Shown: positions 44,381-53,736 of the stretch, one piece after another
Numbering within the stretch: position 1 is the stretch's first letter
Layout: each line of letters opens with the position of its first letter
Source: Oceanirhabdus seepicola
GTDB taxonomy: Bacteria; Bacillota; Clostridia; Clostridiales; Clostridiaceae
NCBI RefSeq assembly: GCF_023684385.1
Contig: NZ_JAGSOJ010000003.1
Span: 434,001-498,000 of the forward strand
Length of the DNA: 64,000 bases
Direction: 5' to 3'
Notes under the pieces: generated by a model
The model's database searches: none
The model's input: the letters and a program-made list of their open reading frames with translations, nothing else
Told to the model about the DNA's origin: nothing
Position numbers and translations under genes: made by a program

Positions 44381-45077
44381 TGACATTACTGAAGAAGTAA
44401 TGATAAGAGTTAAAGAACTTCCAAATCAGGTAAATATAGATTTACAGAGAATCTTAGTGGCAGCTTCTAATGAAAGTGAAATGTATAAATCAATTTTAAA
44501 TAAATTAGATACATTTCCAAGGGAAATAGATTCTTTAGAGAATTTGAATCAAGATTTGGATTGCTATGAAGATATTATTTTATGTGGATTAGACAATAGA
44601 GAACTAGCTAATCTTGCATTAGGAGTAGAATGTGGTCAAAAGGAGCATATAGCTATTAAGGGAATTTTAAAGGGAAAGAGAATTTTTTTAATAGAAGAAG
44701 GAATTGAGTATAGACAATATCAAAATACAGCAAATAAAGTATTCTTTTCAATGTATATGGAATATGAAAGAAAGCTTATTAGTTATGGCATAACTTTAGT
44801 AAAAAAAGAAAATATTTTAAAAGTTTTAAATAATAAAAATGATTGTTCTGCGTTGCAATGTGGTTGTGTACTGGAATTACAGAATGAATTAAAGGATTTA
44901 GAAGAAGGAACTAGTATATTTGACTTTACTGATAAAAAACTAGTTTCGGAAGCTGACTTAAAGAAAATGTTTAAAAGTGGAATTGAATCAATCAAAATAC
45001 GGAAAAGAACAGTAGTGACACCACTTGCTAAAGATTTTATTAGAACAAATCACATGAATGTTAGTAGAATAGAATAA
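44358..45077 (+). CDS. Ethanolamine utilization protein of unknown function (eut_hyp type)
   Basis: 239 residues. The N-terminus EKLVNDITEEVMIRVKELP is an amphipathic helix like an encapsulation peptide. A central alpha/beta region begins RILVAASNESEMYKSILNKL and may be flavodoxin-like, with scattered Cys (residues in DCSALQCGC near 160). The C-terminus IRKRTVVTPLAKDFIRTNHM matches the VTP-x-A module seen at the start of EutT. It corresponds to the uncharacterised family found in Firmicute eut loci. It overlaps eutJ and has GAGGAGGTG upstream. It is probably a lumen protein; no enzymatic function is established. Confidence 0.85.
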   Translation: MDMEKLVNDITEEVMIRVKELPNQVNIDLQRILVAASNESEMYKSILNKLDTFPREIDSLENLNQDLDCYEDIILCGLDNRELANLALGVECGQKEHIAIKGILKGKRIFLIEEGIEYRQYQNTANKVFFSMYMEYERKLISYGITLVKKENILKVLNNKNDCSALQCGCVLELQNELKDLEEGTSIFDFTDKKLVSEADLKKMFKSGIESIKIRKRTVVTPLAKDFIRTNHMNVSRIE

Positions 45078-45098
45078 CCATTTAGAAAGGATGAGGCT

Positions 45099-45377
45099 AT
45101 GATTATAGGTAACGTTATAGGGAATGTATGGGCTACAAGGAAGGATGAAAAATTAAATGGATTAAAGTTCCTTGTTGTGAAGCCTTTAAATTATAATGGC
45201 AATAAAGAAGCGCCTGTATTTGTAGCTGTGGACAGTGTTGGTGCAGGCATTGGAGAAACAGTTCTTGTAGTTAAAGGAAGTTCAGCAAGAGTGACTCTTT
45301 CAGATGAAGCTATGCCGGTTGATGCTACAATAGTAGGAATAATTGATACAGTTGATATTGATGAAAGTGTAATATAA
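45099..45377 (+). CDS. eutN: EutN, pentameric vertex shell protein
   Basis: 92 residues of the EutN/CcmL family: MIIGNVIGNVWATRKDEKLNG, then VAVDSVGAGIGETVLVVKGSSAR and VDATIVGIIDTVDID. These pentamers cap the polyhedral vertices. GAAAGGATG lies upstream. It follows eut_hyp after 21 bp and precedes eutH by 58 bp. Confidence 0.96.
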   Translation: MIIGNVIGNVWATRKDEKLNGLKFLVVKPLNYNGNKEAPVFVAVDSVGAGIGETVLVVKGSSARVTLSDEAMPVDATIVGIIDTVDIDESVI

Positions 45378-45435
45378 GAGTTGACTGAATAATTGATTGA
45401 AGAGTTTAAATAAATTTTCAAGAAGGGAGAGAATT

Positions 45436-46545
45436 ATGGGTATTAATGAAATTATTATTTATATAATGGTTATTTTTATGGCACTTGGCGCAATAGACAA
45501 GATTATTGGAAACAAATTTGGTTTAGGAGAGCAATTCGAAGAAGGAATCATGGCAATGGGAGCTCTTGCAATTGCAATGGTTGGGGTTGTATCATTAGCT
45601 CCAGTACTAGCTAATATTTTAAAACCTGTTATTGTTCCTTTATACACAGCCTTAGGTGCAGACCCTTCAATGTTTGCAACAACTTTATTAGCAAATGATA
45701 TGGGAGGGTATCCTCTGGCAATGGAAATGGCTCAAACTCCAGAAGCAGGAAAATTCGCAGGATTAATATTGGGGTCTATGATGGGACCTACAATAGTATT
45801 TACAATTCCAGTTGCTCTTGGAATCATCAAAAAAGAAGATCATCAATTTTTAGCAAAAGGAATTCTTGCAGGTATGATTACTATTCCTATTGGATGTTTT
45901 ATTGGTGGATTAGTAGCAGGATTTTCAGTATCAATGATTCTTAGTAATCTTGTTCCTATAATTATATTTGCAGCACTTATTGCATTAGGATTATGGAAAA
46001 TACCTGGAAAGATGATTAAAGGTTTTACTATCTTTGGAAAAGGGGTTACAGCAGTAATTGCAATTGGATTGGCAGCGATAATTATTGAAACTTTAACTGG
46101 ATTTGTTGTAATTCCAGGTATGGCACCTATATCAGATGGTATACAAATAGTTGGATCGATAGCTATAGTTCTTGCTGGTGCTTATCCATTAGTTTTCGTT
46201 ATAACTAAAGTATTTAAAAAACCTTTAATGAAGGTCGGTGGATTATTAGGAATGGGTGAAGTTGCAGCAGCTGGTATGATAGCAACATTAGCTAATAATA
46301 TCCCAATGTTTGGTATGATGAAGGATATGGATGATAGAGGGAAAATTTTAAATGTAGCATTTGCAGTAAGTGCAGCGTTTGTTTTTGGAGATCACTTAGG
46401 TTTTACAGCTGGAGTTGATAAAGAAATGATTAGTGCAATGATTGCTGGAAAGCTTATAGCTGGTATCACTGCAGTTGCAGTAGCGTGTTTAATTGCTCCA
46501 AAAGCTTCAGTTTCGAAAAAAAGTGGTAAAAAAGTTGAAGCATAA
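45436..46545 (+). CDS. eutH: EutH, ethanolamine permease
   Basis: About 369 residues with some ten hydrophobic helices. It contains the EutH features GLGEQFEEGIMAMGALAIAM, ANDMGGYPLAMEMAQ and the late GDHLGFTAGVD. EutH brings ethanolamine across the cytoplasmic membrane when external concentration or pH is low. The ATG at 45436 has AGAAGGGAGAG upstream; the ATG at 45397 has no site and would add a charged leader. Confidence 0.95.
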   Translation: MGINEIIIYIMVIFMALGAIDKIIGNKFGLGEQFEEGIMAMGALAIAMVGVVSLAPVLANILKPVIVPLYTALGADPSMFATTLLANDMGGYPLAMEMAQTPEAGKFAGLILGSMMGPTIVFTIPVALGIIKKEDHQFLAKGILAGMITIPIGCFIGGLVAGFSVSMILSNLVPIIIFAALIALGLWKIPGKMIKGFTIFGKGVTAVIAIGLAAIIIETLTGFVVIPGMAPISDGIQIVGSIAIVLAGAYPLVFVITKVFKKPLMKVGGLLGMGEVAAAGMIATLANNIPMFGMMKDMDDRGKILNVAFAVSAAFVFGDHLGFTAGVDKEMISAMIAGKLIAGITAVAVACLIAPKASVSKKSGKKVEA

Positions 46546-46569
46546 GAAAAATCAAGAGGTGTTTAGACT

Positions 46570-47037
46570 ATGAAAGAGATTGATACAAAATTACTAGAAG
46601 ATATGATTAGAAAGGTTATATCTGAAAAGTTTGCGGAGAATAGTATTAAGGAAAACGCACCTAAATTTGAAAAGCATATAGATTCTAGTGGAATATTATC
46701 TATAAAAACTAGTACTGTTATACCCGAAAAATTTGATACAGGTGTAGAAGGAGATAAGGTTTATCTAAAAGATGTAGTTTCTATTGCAGAAAGTCCAAGA
46801 CTTGGATGTGGAATTATGGAAATGGAAGAGACTGCTTTTGAATGGACATTAAAGTATGATGAAATTGATTACGTTATAGAAGGAACTTTAGAAATTTTAA
46901 TTGATGGAAGAAAAGTAGTTGGAAACAAGGGAGACATAATTTTTATTCCTAAAAATTCTTCTATACAATTCTCAGTTCCTAAGAGTGCTAAGTTTATGTA
47001 TGTGACATATCCAGCCGATTGGGCAGATCAAGTTTAA
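46570..47037 (+). CDS. eutQ: EutQ, cupin-fold protein with acetate kinase link
   Basis: 155 residues. The N-terminal helix MKEIDTKLLEDMIRKVISEK is amphipathic and resembles an encapsulation peptide. The rest is a single cupin barrel (ECGIMEMEET-type strand, EIDYVIEGTLEILIDGRKVV, GDIIFIPKNSSIQFSVP). It lacks the N-terminal VTP-type module of the longer enterobacterial EutQ. Acetate kinase activity has been reported for Salmonella EutQ, so it may turn acetyl phosphate into ATP. It is the last gene of the locus, followed by a terminator. Confidence 0.93.
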   Translation: MKEIDTKLLEDMIRKVISEKFAENSIKENAPKFEKHIDSSGILSIKTSTVIPEKFDTGVEGDKVYLKDVVSIAESPRLGCGIMEMEETAFEWTLKYDEIDYVIEGTLEILIDGRKVVGNKGDIIFIPKNSSIQFSVPKSAKFMYVTYPADWADQV

Positions 47038-47071
47038 AATAAATGAATATAAAATTGGAACAGTAAAATCA

Positions 47072-47107
47072 AAAAACTCTATAATACTGAAGTGTTATAG
47101 GGTTTTT
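47072..47107 (+). terminator. Intrinsic terminator of the eut locus
   Basis: AAAAACTCTATAATAC pairs with GTGTTATAGGGTTTTT (two GU pairs) around a TGAA loop, ending in a T-run. It lies 35 bp after eutQ. Confidence 0.88.
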
Positions 47108-47190
47108 ATATTAGATATTTATTAAGTAGTTACCCTTATTATTGTGATATACTAACATTATAAGAAAAAAATTAGTGGGGGGTACTATAG

Positions 47191-47694
47191 ATGAAGAGGA
47201 TAGTAGTTTTAGCAATTCTAGTGATTTTTTTGACTATGGTAGTAGGATGCAATTCTCAGAAAAAAGCACTTAATAATAGTAGCAATGCTTCAACAGAAAA
47301 TAACAAGAAAAGTAATGAAAATATAAATAATCAGTTAAAAGAAGATTCAGAAATGGAACAAGAATCTAAAGAAACAATCGCTATTTATAAAGATGTTTCA
47401 ACAGTTGAAGCGAAGGAGTTGATACAAAACACTGAGGATTTAGTTATCTTAGATGTTAGAACAGAAGAAGAATATAATGAAGGTCATTTAAAAAATGCAA
47501 TAAATATATCCCATGAATTAGTTGAAAAAAGACTATCTGAAATTGAACAGTATAAGAATATACCTATTCTAATATACTGTCGAACTGGTAGAAGAAGTGG
47601 AATTGTACTAGATATCTTAAAGAAAAATAATTTCAACATAGTGTATCATATGCATGAAGGAATTTCTCAATGGACATATGAAGTAGAGAAGTAA
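47191..47694 (+). CDS. Rhodanese-domain lipoprotein
   Basis: 167 residues. A signal peptide with lipobox VVGC (Cys at 24) anchors it outside the membrane, followed by an Asn/Ser/Glu-rich linker to about residue 65. The rhodanese domain has ILDVRTEEEYNEGHLKNA and the active-site loop YCRTGRRSG with catalytic Cys near 131. Such domains carry persulfide sulfur or act in thiol chemistry at the cell surface; its substrate is unknown. GTGGGGGG precedes the ATG. It is not part of the eut transcript because of the terminator upstream. Confidence 0.9.
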   Translation: MKRIVVLAILVIFLTMVVGCNSQKKALNNSSNASTENNKKSNENINNQLKEDSEMEQESKETIAIYKDVSTVEAKELIQNTEDLVILDVRTEEEYNEGHLKNAINISHELVEKRLSEIEQYKNIPILIYCRTGRRSGIVLDILKKNNFNIVYHMHEGISQWTYEVEK

Positions 47695-47723
47695 TGAATA
47701 TTACTGAAAAAGGTTAAACAAAA

Positions 47724-47767
47724 AGCTATCAAAGTGACGGTTATAAATCACTTTGATAGCTCTTCTT
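47724..47767. terminator. Bidirectional terminator between rhodanese and chemoreceptor genes
   Basis: AGCTATCAAAGTGA at 47724-47737 pairs perfectly with TCACTTTGATAGCT at 47748-47761. A T-rich tract follows on the plus strand and As precede it, giving weak T-runs on both strands for these convergent genes. Confidence 0.85.
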
Positions 47768-47803
47768 ATTAATAGAACTAATTCTTATTTTATAATATTA
47801 ATA

Positions 47804-49804
47804 TTAAATTTTGAATGCTTGTACTAGTTCTCTTAAGCTTTCTGCCATTTGGCCTAATTCTTCTGCAGTTGCAGAATTCTCTTCTGAGGTAGCAGTTTGT
47901 TCTTCAGCAGATGCATTCATTTCAACTGCATTGCTTGTAAAGTTTTCAATCTTTTCTGCTACATACTTAATTGAACTGTTGGCCTCATCACCTTTTTTCT
48001 CAATTTCTTTCATCCCAGAAGAAACTACATCAATTTGATTAATTGTATCTTTTATGGATTTTAATATTTTGTTGAAGATATCTCCTGTTTCTATAACAAT
48101 TGATTGTCCTGAAATTACCTCTTCGTTTGTATGTTCCATTGAATCTACAACTAATTTAGTTTTATTCTGCATAGTGTTTATTAATAAACTAATTTCTTTT
48201 GTGGCAACTTGTGAATGTTCTGCTAACTTTCTTACTTCCTCAGCAACAACAGTAAAACCTTTTCCTTTTTCACCAGCGCTTGCGGCTTCAATGGCTGCAT
48301 TTAAAGCTAGTAAATTAGTTTGTTTTGAAATACCTGATATGACTTCTAGTATCTCTCCAATTTTTTGTGACATCTCATTAAGTTCAATGATTACTTTATT
48401 AGTATCACTAGTCGTAGTAGTTATTACATCCATTTGATTTACAGCTTTATAAAGAGCACTTTTTCCGATAGTAGCTTTTTGAGAAATATCATTTGATAAA
48501 TGTGTCATTTTTTCAGAACCACTTTTCACATCCTCAACTACACTCATTAGTAATGATATAGAATTGTTTGTATTATGTATATGGATATTTTGTTGTTCTG
48601 CTCCCTCTGCTACACTTTCAACTATTACTGATAATTCCTCTGAAATTTTAGCATTTTCCTCTGAAGAAATTGATAGATTATTACTAGCAGTTGAAACATC
48701 ATCCACTGTAGATTTAACATCTCCAATTAAATGTCTTAAGTGTTCTTGCATATCTTTTATTGCTGAAGTTAATTCTCCAGTTTCATCCTTAGAACGAATA
48801 TTAATTTCTTCGGTTAAATCTCCTAAAGCAATTCTTTGAGCTATTTTCACCATTTTTTTTATTGGTTTAGTTATTAGTTTTGATATCACTACAGATAATA
48901 TTATTGATATGAAAACGATAGCAATAATTAATATTAATGTTTCACTTGAAATTTTATCTAATTCATTATAAATAGTATCTTTAATAATCACAGATATATC
49001 TGCATATAGCGGTTCAAGTTGGTGTATTACGCTTCTGTATTCACCAATAAGGCCATCTGTATTTTTAAGACCAATTTTCTCATCAATTGAAACATGATTA
49101 TCAAATTTGGTTTTATATTCATCTACTAATTTATTTAGGTTATCTTTAGTAATATCATCACACGCTAAATCAACTAAAATATTCTTGAAATTTAGAACTT
49201 CATTAGATAATTGATTAACGTATTTTAATTCTTTCCTAATAAAATAATCTTTTTCATTTCTTCTTAGCTGATGCATGGATAGTTGTAAGTTATCACTATT
49301 TTCTAGATTGTTTAAAGTATTTTCGATTTTATGCACAGCATCTCTTAATTCACCTGAAATTCCATATTCTTCATATCCTTTTTCTCTAGTTGCGTATACA
49401 ACCTGTAAGAAAATATCATGATAATCTTTAATTAAATCATTCATCGTGTTCAAATTTTTTACAGCTTCTTTTTGATTTCTTATTACCTTATCGTCTTTTA
49501 TATATTTAATTTCGCTTAATACATAGTTATAATTATCTTCGAACTTTTTTATGTAATCGCTTTCACCAGTTTCAAAAAATTCAGTGTTATTAGGTTCTAT
49601 TAAAAGAAAATCTTTCTCATTTTTTCTCATTTCCTGCATATATGTAAGTATTCTTTCGTTGCTAACAACTAAAGGGATTTTTTTATCAACAACATCCTTT
49701 AATGTATTAAATAATAGCCCTCCCAATATACCAATAAAAACAATAACAATAAAAAAACCTGAAAGTATTTTTTTACCTATTTTTAAATCTTTTAATTTTA
49801 ACAT
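47804..49804 (-). CDS. Transmembrane methyl-accepting chemotaxis protein with helical (HBM-like) sensor
   Basis: 666 residues. A first membrane helix at about 14-36 and a second at about 283-305 flank an extracytoplasmic helical domain of about 245 residues. That domain has two similar motifs, [13 protein letters not shown] and [13 protein letters not shown], which suggests the helical bimodular (HBM) type that senses organic acids in some bacteria. HAMP follows (about 305-360), then the MCP signalling domain with [20 protein letters not shown] and [24 protein letters not shown] lies upstream of the ATG. The ligand is unknown. Confidence 0.9.
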   Translation of the reverse strand: MLKLKDLKIGKKILSGFFIVIVFIGILGGLLFNTLKDVVDKKIPLVVSNERILTYMQEMRKNEKDFLLIEPNNTEFFETGESDYIKKFEDNYNYVLSEIKYIKDDKVIRNQKEAVKNLNTMNDLIKDYHDIFLQVVYATREKGYEEYGISGELRDAVHKIENTLNNLENSDNLQLSMHQLRRNEKDYFIRKELKYVNQLSNEVLNFKNILVDLACDDITKDNLNKLVDEYKTKFDNHVSIDEKIGLKNTDGLIGEYRSVIHQLEPLYADISVIIKDTIYNELDKISSETLILIIAIVFISIILSVVISKLITKPIKKMVKIAQRIALGDLTEEINIRSKDETGELTSAIKDMQEHLRHLIGDVKSTVDDVSTASNNLSISSEENAKISEELSVIVESVAEGAEQQNIHIHNTNNSISLLMSVVEDVKSGSEKMTHLSNDISQKATIGKSALYKAVNQMDVITTTTSDTNKVIIELNEMSQKIGEILEVISGISKQTNLLALNAAIEAASAGEKGKGFTVVAEEVRKLAEHSQVATKEISLLINTMQNKTKLVVDSMEHTNEEVISGQSIVIETGDIFNKILKSIKDTINQIDVVSSGMKEIEKKGDEANSSIKYVAEKIENFTSNAVEMNASAEEQTATSEENSATAEELGQMAESLRELVQAFKI

Positions 49805-50209
49805 AAAGTCTCCTCCGTATCATCATAAGTATAAAATAAATAAAAGCTTACAATCATCCATTATACTACATTTTTCGATACTTTTCTAAAAGAAAACTAA
49901 AATATTACAGTTTCTTTACATTTGTTCTACTTATGTTTTTAATATACTTATTAAGAAGTATAGTTTAATATAGGGAAAAACTATATATAACAAAGTATCT
50001 ATAGTTTTTTTCTATTTCAAAAACATTTCATAATACTTTATAATTAATTGAAATGGTAAACAAAACAGTTGGAATATTTAATGGGGGTAGTAAAGAATAA
50101 TTTTCTTTTCTATCTCTTTTTTATTTGTTAATTAGGAAAATTCTACAAGAAATAAGTATAGGTAAAAATAAATTTAAGTATTTAAATAAATAAGCAAGGT
50201 GGTAGGGGC
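49805..50209. other. 405-bp divergent intergenic region with an orphan hairpin
   Basis: This AT-rich space between the chemoreceptor and the DUF4091 operon holds no convincing gene. A TATAAT-like -10 on the minus strand at about 49859-49864 could serve the chemoreceptor. AAAAACTATA at 49976-49985 and TATAGTTTTT at 50000-50009 form an AT-rich hairpin with T-runs on both strands. It looks like a terminator but has no gene ending nearby, so a small RNA is possible. No good promoter for the plus-strand operon is evident. Confidence 0.4.
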
Positions 50210-51949
50210 ATGAATTTTAACTACGGATTATTTCAATCATATTTTAAGCACTATAAAGGAGAAGAAAATAACTTAGAAATGAATTCTGAACTAAGCCTAT
50301 CTTTAGTAAAGGGTGAAAGATTTGCATTTCAGCTCATGATAAAATCATCAGAAGAATTCACATGTAGAATAGGAAAATGTAATGATATAAGCTGGAAGGG
50401 ATTAATTAATAGTATTAGACTAAGTGTTGATACAGAACAGAAGTTGGATAATGATATCCAATTGAGTTTTTTAGGGTATGTAAAAGATGATGAGGAGAAT
50501 ATTATAAGTGACCCAATATTAAGAGAAAAAACAAAGATTGTTAACAAGGAAGAGTATCAAGCGATCTGGGTTGAAGGACAGATTCCCAAAAACTTTTGTG
50601 ATGAAGAATTACAAATTAAAATTCATGTATATTATAGTAAAGGATACAATAAAGAAGAAAAAAACTCTACAATTAATGTGAATATTAAAGTTAAGGATTT
50701 TGTATTATTAAATCCAAGTGAAGGTGAGCTTTACTTGGACCTTTGGCAGCATTTAAGTAATTGGGCAAGAGCTTATAATGTAGAATATTTTTCAGAGGAA
50801 CATTGGATAATTATTCGTAACTATATGAAAGAATTAGCTTCTATGGGGCAAAGAGTTATTACTGTTGTTGCTTCAGATTATTCATGGGCTGGTCAGGGAT
50901 GTTATAAAGAATTTGAAAATCCTTCAAACCTTTTTGAAATGAATATAATTAATGTTATTAAGGATGAAAATGATAAAATAAAGTGTGACTTTACAAATGT
51001 AGATAAGTATATAAAAATGTGTTTTGACCTTGGAATAGATATGGAAATAGACATTTTTGGTATTGTAGGGAATTGGGATTGTAAAGTATTTGGAAATCCC
51101 ATTAAGGATTATAAAGATCCTATTAGAATATGTTATTTTAATGAAAAAGAACAAAATTACTCTTATTTTGATTCAAAAGCTGAATTAAGTGAATATCTAA
51201 GCCTGGTTTTCAAGCATTTCAAAGATATGGGATGGTGGGACAAAGTAAGAATAATGAGTGATGAACCAAATAACATTAAGCTTTTTAAAGAATGCTTTGA
51301 TTTTATATGTTCATGTGCTGATGGAGAAAAAGTTAAATTTAAAAGCGCAATTCATCACCAAGAATTCTATGAGAGTTTTAGTTCAAACATTGAGGATATT
51401 TCCCTTAATACTTGTGAATTGATAAAAAACATTGATGAAATAGAGAACATAGCTCACAAGATTTCAAAGAGGGGAGGTACAGTTACGTGGTATAATTGCT
51501 GTTTTCCCCAAAAATTAAATACTTTTATAAAGTCACCTTTAATTGAAAGCAGATTAATACCTTGGTTTACATATTATGTAGGATTTCATGGTTTTTTAAG
51601 ATGGGCATATGCAATATGGCCAGAAAAACCATATGAGCAAATAAGTTACAAACATCCGTGGTGGACAGCAGGAGATATGTTTTTTATATATCCTGGAAAA
51701 GATATGAAACCAGTTAGAAGTATACGATGGGAAAATTTAAGGTTTGGCATACAGGATTATAATCTATTTAAACAATTAAATGAACTAGGTTTAGAAAGAC
51801 AAAGTATTATAGAGAAAATTGAATCATTATTTGACGTAAAGGAAAATATGAAATATATTGGTGATAGACAAGTTCAAATGAATTATTCAACTGATGGAAA
51901 TGATTATTTGAAAACTAGACAACAAATGTTAAAGGAATGGAGAGTATAA
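50210..51949 (+). CDS. DUF4091-containing glycoside-hydrolase-like protein
   Basis: 579 residues with no signal peptide. The N-terminal 170 residues look beta-rich. A TIM-barrel-like middle has YLDLWQHLSNWARAY and MSDEPNN. The C-terminal part, with FHGFLRWAYAIWP, HPWWTAGDMFFIYPG and SIRWENLRFGIQDYNLF, is the DUF4091 domain often annotated as a glycoside hydrolase. Its substrate is unknown. It opens an operon with a GNAT acetyltransferase and corrinoid methyl-transfer genes, with the next gene starting two bases after its stop. That context suggests a methylated or amino sugar, but this is inference. Confidence 0.85.
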   Translation: MNFNYGLFQSYFKHYKGEENNLEMNSELSLSLVKGERFAFQLMIKSSEEFTCRIGKCNDISWKGLINSIRLSVDTEQKLDNDIQLSFLGYVKDDEENIISDPILREKTKIVNKEEYQAIWVEGQIPKNFCDEELQIKIHVYYSKGYNKEEKNSTINVNIKVKDFVLLNPSEGELYLDLWQHLSNWARAYNVEYFSEEHWIIIRNYMKELASMGQRVITVVASDYSWAGQGCYKEFENPSNLFEMNIINVIKDENDKIKCDFTNVDKYIKMCFDLGIDMEIDIFGIVGNWDCKVFGNPIKDYKDPIRICYFNEKEQNYSYFDSKAELSEYLSLVFKHFKDMGWWDKVRIMSDEPNNIKLFKECFDFICSCADGEKVKFKSAIHHQEFYESFSSNIEDISLNTCELIKNIDEIENIAHKISKRGGTVTWYNCCFPQKLNTFIKSPLIESRLIPWFTYYVGFHGFLRWAYAIWPEKPYEQISYKHPWWTAGDMFFIYPGKDMKPVRSIRWENLRFGIQDYNLFKQLNELGLERQSIIEKIESLFDVKENMKYIGDRQVQMNYSTDGNDYLKTRQQMLKEWRV

Positions 51950-51950
51950 A

Positions 51951-53078
51951 ATGGAAGGACCAAGAAGCGCTAGAATTGATGAATTTAATCAGGTAATAGA
52001 CCTTATAAATAATGTTTTTAGAATAACTAGAAATCAAAAACCAACAATGCAATATGAGTTTCCGTATTTATTAAATGAGAAAAATATTAATAATATGATT
52101 GTAATTAAAGAAGATAATAAGATAGTTGCAGACGTGAATTATTTGAAACAAAATATTGTAGTGCAAGGTGCTAATATTATAGCAGCAAGTATTGGAGCAG
52201 TTTGTACTAATAGTGAGTATAGAGGGCGAAGATATTCTAGCAAAATATTAGATAAAGTTGAAGAACAAATGAAGAGTGAAGGAATAGATGTGGTTTTAAT
52301 ATCTGGAACAAGAGATTTATATAGAAGAAGAATGTGCTCAATGGTGAAAAGTCATTATAAATATGAAATTACTCCTAATAATGAACATATTGATTTTGAA
52401 ATTAAGGAATATGAAGAAGAACATCTAAATAAAATGATTCAATTGTATAACTTAAATTCCACAAGATATTTAAGAACTTATGAGGAATTTAAGGAATTAC
52501 TTGATTCGGCAACTATTCCTTGGGGAACCTTTTCTTATAAAAAATATGTAATTACAAAGCAAGATGAGGTTATTGGATATTTGATAATAAGAGTGATAGA
52601 TGATGATAAGAAATATGGACAAGTTATTGAAGCATATGGAGATTCAAATACTATTTATATGGCACTAAGAAAATTAGCTTATGATTTGCAATTGGAAAAT
52701 GTTTGTCACTATGTGCACATTAAAGAATATAATAATCAATTTGATAAATATGATAAACGTGAGCTTGATTGTCAACAAGGTACATTAAAAATAATAAATT
52801 TTGAGAAGTTTATGAAGGATTTAAATACATATTTTATTCAGTATGTGAGAAAGGATATTTTAGATAAAACAATGTTTACTAAAGAAGGTGAAGGCTATTT
52901 AATTCAATTTGAAGATGAGAAAGTAATCATTGATAATGTTGAAAGTTTAAATAAATTAATATTTCAAGGAAACACAGAAAAAATAAAATATATAAATGAG
53001 TGTTCGAATATAAAAAAATTCATAGAAACTGTTTTCCCAATACCATTTGTATGGTCAGCAAATCTGAATTATCAATAA
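51951..53078 (+). CDS. GNAT family N-acetyltransferase (Eis-like)
   Basis: 375 residues. The N-terminal GNAT fold spans about 1-150 with the acetyl-CoA loop in SEYRGRRYSSKIL (near 91), a degenerate form of the usual R/Q-x-x-G-x-G/A. A second GNAT-like half (about 145-250) and a C-terminal domain of about 110 residues give the layout of Eis-type enhanced acetyltransferases. It probably acetylates an amine, perhaps of a sugar handled by the preceding DUF4091 protein. Start and stop are tightly coupled to that gene. Confidence 0.85.
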   Translation: MEGPRSARIDEFNQVIDLINNVFRITRNQKPTMQYEFPYLLNEKNINNMIVIKEDNKIVADVNYLKQNIVVQGANIIAASIGAVCTNSEYRGRRYSSKILDKVEEQMKSEGIDVVLISGTRDLYRRRMCSMVKSHYKYEITPNNEHIDFEIKEYEEEHLNKMIQLYNLNSTRYLRTYEEFKELLDSATIPWGTFSYKKYVITKQDEVIGYLIIRVIDDDKKYGQVIEAYGDSNTIYMALRKLAYDLQLENVCHYVHIKEYNNQFDKYDKRELDCQQGTLKIINFEKFMKDLNTYFIQYVRKDILDKTMFTKEGEGYLIQFEDEKVIIDNVESLNKLIFQGNTEKIKYINECSNIKKFIETVFPIPFVWSANLNYQ

Positions 53079-53094
53079 AAAGAGGTATTTAAAA

Positions 53095-53736
53095 ATGAAG
53101 CGAATATTAAATGAAATTGCTATGTGTATCGTAGAAATGGATGAAATTAGAATAGAAGAGTGCGTTAAAGAAGCTATAGAAGAAAATATTCCTGTTGAAG
53201 ATATATATATGAATGGTTTAAATGAGGGAATGAAGAGAGTAGTTCAATTATATGAAGAAGGAAAATATTATGTACCAGAGACTATTGTATGTGCAGATAC
53301 TTTATACAAGGGAATAAATGTTTTAAAACAATCAACAACAGTTGAAATTAAGAAAAAAGGAAAAGTATTAATCGCTGTTGTAAAAGGCGATACTCATGAT
53401 ATTGGTAAAAACATAGTAGCGATAATGCTAGAAGCAGCAGGATATGAAGTAATTGATTTAGGATATAACGTAGAATTAGATTTTATTATTGAAAAAGCCA
53501 TTGAAGAAAAAGTAGATATCATTGCCTTATCATCAATGATGACAACAACTATGAAGGGTATGAAGCCCCTTATTAAAAAAATAAAAAACAGGAAATTAGA
53601 GAAAAGACCATTGGTAATTATTGGTGGAGCGCCGGTATCTAAGAGGTATGCAGATGAAATAAATGCTGATGGATACTCTGAAAATGCACCAGAAGCAGTA
53701 AGTTTAGTAAACAAACTGCTAAGTGAGGTGATGTAA
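53095..53736 (+). CDS. Corrinoid-binding protein (MtbC/MtaC-like)
   Basis: 213 residues. A helical cap domain (about 1-90, with EEGKYYVPETIVCADTLYKG) precedes the Rossmann-type B12-binding domain with the lower axial His motif DTHDIGKNIVAIML (about 100-113) and the IIGGAPVS loop. It carries a methyl group on cobalamin between two methyltransferases. The UroD-like methyltransferase and a MetH-activation-like protein follow at once. No gene for a substrate-specific methyltransferase I of a known type is next to it, so the methyl donor is unclear. Confidence 0.93.
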   Translation: MKRILNEIAMCIVEMDEIRIEECVKEAIEENIPVEDIYMNGLNEGMKRVVQLYEEGKYYVPETIVCADTLYKGINVLKQSTTVEIKKKGKVLIAVVKGDTHDIGKNIVAIMLEAAGYEVIDLGYNVELDFIIEKAIEEKVDIIALSSMMTTTMKGMKPLIKKIKNRKLEKRPLVIIGGAPVSKRYADEINADGYSENAPEAVSLVNKLLSEVM

